Below are positions 60,810 to 64,000 of a stretch of DNA of 64,000 bases, piece by piece. Made by a program: the position numbers and the translations under genes. Origin of the DNA: Scedosporium boydii (lineage: Eukaryota > Ascomycota > Sordariomycetes > Microascales > Microascaceae). Positions within the stretch are counted from its first letter, which is position 1. Each line of letters opens with the position of its first letter. Under the pieces are notes generated by a model, which made no database searches, was not told the DNA's origin, and saw only the letters and a program-made list of their open reading frames with translations. The stretch spans positions 1 to 64,000 of the forward strand of contig NJFT01000191.1 in the NCBI GenBank assembly GCA_002221725.1, read 5' to 3'.

Positions 60810-62734
60810 TGACGTGGAGTGGGGAGGGGAAAAGCAAGAGAGAACAGGGAAGAGGACGGACGCGAACGTCAGGCCCTCCGAAATGCTCGGTGATAATTGA
60901 TAGCTCCACTCGACAGACGCGATATCAAGGCCAGAAGGGCAGAATTGAGTATGGCGATGGGTGTATTTTGGGTGGAGGATGTTGGTGGGATGGTGGAAGG
61001 GAAACGGGGACTCGGGTCACGTCTTGCTCTCTCGTCGAGGTGGGCAGTTTTTGCGACAGGTAGAATGGAGCGCTTCTATGAAGTATGGGCGATGAGAAAC
61101 AGCTTATCATGACCGGTGCTAGGACTGGGAATGCACATGCCACGGACACGAAAAACAAAATGGTCGGCGGGAATGGATTCAAGGTGGGTGAAGTGGGAAA
61201 AAAGTGGTGGAGAGGAGGAGGGCGGCGGCGGGAGTGTGTGGTGCTGCTGCTCGTCTCCAAAGATGGGATGGGACCCGTTACTTCTCGGGGACCAAAAAAA
61301 AGCGCCTGCCCTCGTCCAGAGTCCACTGCTGGGCACCTTCTCACTGGGGGAAACTGGAGAGCTAGCCTGGCTTGGCACCCAGAGCCGGTACATAGGTACA
61401 TATACCCGTGTTCTGTGAAATACTCTAATATACACGAGAACTGGAGCGCCTTCCTGTGATTAAGAGCCAGTCAATCGCGAGCTGGCGAGCTATAAGATGT
61501 ACAGTGCTGATAGCACTCTATCTCCACTAACAGATTCCTACAGGACCAACTGTCGCTGCTCCCGAAGACGAGTTTCCTGGCCTCTTATTGGCCTACTGAG
61601 CGAGCCGGAGAAAAGTCGGCTTTACTCTTATTCTCAGTTAACACTGTGAAGACCAAGGGTACCTACCTATATGTACTTCGTAGATCCAGTCCACACAGAG
61701 GAAATTGATTTTCAATGAACTGTGGATTATGTAACAGTCCGTTACTATTAGTGGGAACCTGGCATCAATTGATCATTGATCCTTGTATCCATGTATCCAT
61801 GTACCTTCAGGTGCATAATTGCAACAATTTGAACACTCGGATTCTGTTGGCGACAACAGCCCAGGGAGAGGGTCTTGGCCTCTCTGGTCATGAGCACACA
61901 CCACCACTATTACCACGACTCCTAATAAACTTTCCACTCACTGCCTCCTAACGACGCTCTATCAAAACCGTTTCAACCATCCTACAATTTTCGAATTTTT
62001 GCCGAAGGCGATATCCAGGTGTTTGTCGATACGAAGCATCCGCTCGAGCCCGCGATTTCCCTACCCGACGCCGGTCCTGTAACCCCAAACCCTGGTGTGG
62101 TGCCTCTCCTTACTCTAGAGTGGAAAGTGCCGAAGACCATAACCCAATTTCCCAACCTGCCACCAACCAAGACCATCATTCCAGCCGTTGAACCCTTCGC
62201 AAAGTTATCAGCGTCCAAGTCTGCACAACGGGGCTATTTTGCCCAGAGGAAGGCCACGGTTAGTTCCTGACTTGTAGCACTTCCCCACGATTTACGATTC
62301 CCTAATAGGGGGGTCGCTCGCCCAAGCTGCATTGTGCTGCTTGATGAGCATTATTCATCCAACTCGGATGACTCTTTGTTCCTTTCCGCTTTCTGATATC
62401 TGGCCGTAGAACCCCAAAGGAGACGCCCACGACCACATGTTCCTGGAGCCGAGTGCTTGGTTGAAGCTACGGAACGCCTGTAAACCATCGCGACGACGCT
62501 CCTTGGCAGACCCCACGCCTGCCTGAATCTGTGATCGATACCTGGCTCTGGCGACATGCATGACGATGGGTATGTCTGGCTCAGTCCACCTCTCTCCCTT
62601 AGGCCGCATCTCTTCACAGAAGCTGTCATGGACCCTAAGGGGCAAATTCCCATGAAGGCCTTGTTTTACCTTCATCGTCTTGCTATATGCTAATATTCTA
62701 TTCTTTTTTCGCCCAACCAGCGTATGATCCAGAC
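60810..62734. other. Divergent upstream region between cti6 and the last gene, with a possible 5' UTR intron
   Basis: No protein gene is confidently supported. Holds one exact 9-mer (61674-61682). An open stretch ending near 62262 (KSAQRGYFAQRKAT) is followed by GTTAGT. A good acceptor, CCCAACCAG, ends at 62720, fourteen bases before the next start codon. Together they could be a 5' UTR exon and intron of the gene at 62735. The frame does not join to that gene's coding frame. Confidence 0.4.
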
Positions 62735-64000
62735 ATGGCAGCGTCAACGGAAGCTCTTTCGTTCTCCAACCTCTATCCTAACCGACCAATACGTCCGCTG
62801 CCAAAGCGTCGACTAAGGGAACGACTTTCACCCGAGGTGGCGGAGTCGATTAAATATCCTCCTTCGACCCGGATTCCCTCGATTTTCTATCCAGCATACC
62901 CAACCGACATCGCAGAGGATGGATATCGTGGAGAAGAAGTGCCACACTCGCGCGACACAGCCGATGGTAATACATCAAACGATGAGGTCCGTCAATTCGT
63001 TGGAGCAGGTGGCGGTGCATCTCGGAATGGGGTCGATGTCGAACCTGGCGATCGTCAAGGCCCAAGGAATGCCATGGTCCCCAGATCGCCGCCGGAGGTC
63101 TTGTCCAACCGGTCTGGCCCGCGGCAGACACCGCAGATAGACCAAACTCGGCATCCGAACTCTATGCTTCTATCGACGGATGTTTCGACGGACGGATATG
63201 AATCGTATGAGAACACAAACAACAAGAAGAAACGGAAAATACCAACGGCGGGCGATTCATCGCTCGGCAGTTCCCACTCAACATCCGATGGCAGCGCGGT
63301 CCCCATATCGGCCGGGCTTGCTGCTGTACATATGCAAAATGATACTCTCGGGAATTCGCAATATGGAGCCTTGCATGGCTCGTCTGTGAACAACAAAGGC
63401 ATCTCTGGGGCAGGGCGGGGTATGTTTGGTCGAGTGAGGAACGGAAGGAGTCCTCTCAGGACTCTCTCCAACGCCAGCAACTGGACTGATCGAAACGCCA
63501 AACCCCGTCCTGCTGGGCAATGGGCTTCTCCCTCTGGTAAGTGGTCGTGTTTCCTTCTTTTCTTCTTGTCTTCCCGAATTCTTTGTTCTGAGCCAATCTT
63601 GCCTTGATGGCAAGTCCGACCAAATCCTTTGTCTCCAATTTCCTGAAGCTCTAGCTGAGCTATTAACCAACTTGGAAGAGAAACCCAGTTGGCTTCACCA
63701 TTCCCTCCCTTTTTCCAATACTTGATCCTGATGATGAAGCTATGAAACATTCTCGCTTTCATATTCTCCATCCTAATCCACATGTCCCACTTCCGATTAC
63801 TCCCCCACGCCAAGCGGCCGTCATCAATAATGTCCGTACCCTCAACATTTCAGGTAGCATTTGCCTCCACGGCGCCCTAGACCGTCTTTGCTAGACCTTG
63901 ATGTTCTTTGGGTAATGCTAATTTTTTCCCACATTACCAGCTGACGCCCCAGAGCGAGGCATCATCTCATCTGCCATAGCAAAGGCAAGTAAGACACCTA
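62735..64000 (+). CDS. Unrecognised conserved-looking fungal protein, 5' part (runs off the window)
   Basis: The start is the ATG at 62735 (MAASTEALSFSNLYPNRPIR). Exon 1 (62735-63536) ends SPSG at a GTAAGT donor. A second exon from 63941, after TACCAG, continues in phase as ADAPERGIISSAIAKASKTP to the window edge. The implied intron is 404 bp, so an additional small exon inside it is possible. Residues 1-35 are Pro/Arg-rich (RPLPKRRLRERLSPEVAESI). The middle is low complexity with a basic NTNNKKKRKIP that could be a nuclear localisation signal. Then comes GAGRGMFGRVRNGRSPL. I recognise the style from uncharacterised Eurotiomycete proteins, but there is no named domain in the visible part. Confidence 0.7.

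Overview
This is nuclear DNA of a filamentous ascomycete (Pezizomycotina). The coding genes carry short GT-AG introns (about 55-130 bp) with CTRAY-type branch sites. A Woronin-body HexA gene is present, and this gene is known only from Pezizomycotina. The set includes a class II myosin, a Red1-like CCCH protein, an Mtg1 GTPase and a Cti6-like PHD protein, which fits Eurotiomycetes. From memory and unverified, hexA and myoB also lie near each other in Aspergillus nidulans. No bacterial, viral or plasmid signature was seen.

Layout. 1-422: the 5' end of a Pro/Gln-rich gene (minus). 2406-2501: an intron-containing tRNA-Ile(AAU). 3596-4522 and 6038-10861: two minus-strand genes encoding related versions of one fungal regulator-like domain (DUF8032 type), in tandem; the second seems to have a 3.2 kb first intron. 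10862-28885: a gene-poor stretch in which the only gene I can support is a fungal HNH-nuclease-domain gene (17872-19008). 28886-31724: a DUF8035-type Arg/Glu/Asp-rich protein with an (ER)n tract. 36948-38992: hexA, with a short form and an N-terminally extended form. 42692-46455: a Red1/ZFC3H1-type protein, divergent from myoB (47307-54669). 55323-56348: an unrecognised Cys-rich then Arg-rich protein. 56917-58047: mitochondrial GTPase mtg1. 58691-60809: PHD protein cti6. 62735 to the end: the 5' part of an unrecognised conserved-looking fungal protein.

The most striking feature outside the genes is a dispersed 9-bp word, TACTTCGTA/TACGAAGTA, often extended to GTAC-TTC-GTAC. By eye I count 27 exact copies, all in noncoding DNA and none in the roughly 23 kb of coding exon. 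Chance expectation is about 0.5 for the window. The copies concentrate in the gene-poor stretch on both sides of the HNH gene, with many near-miss variants beside them. This is the signal most worth following up.

Functionally the genes are housekeeping or cell-biological and do not form one pathway: septal-pore plugging (HexA), cytokinesis (myosin II), nuclear RNA decay (Red1-like), chromatin deacetylation (Cti6) and mitoribosome assembly (Mtg1). Exon boundaries were set by hand from splice sites and reading-frame continuity. Totals divisible by three support most models.
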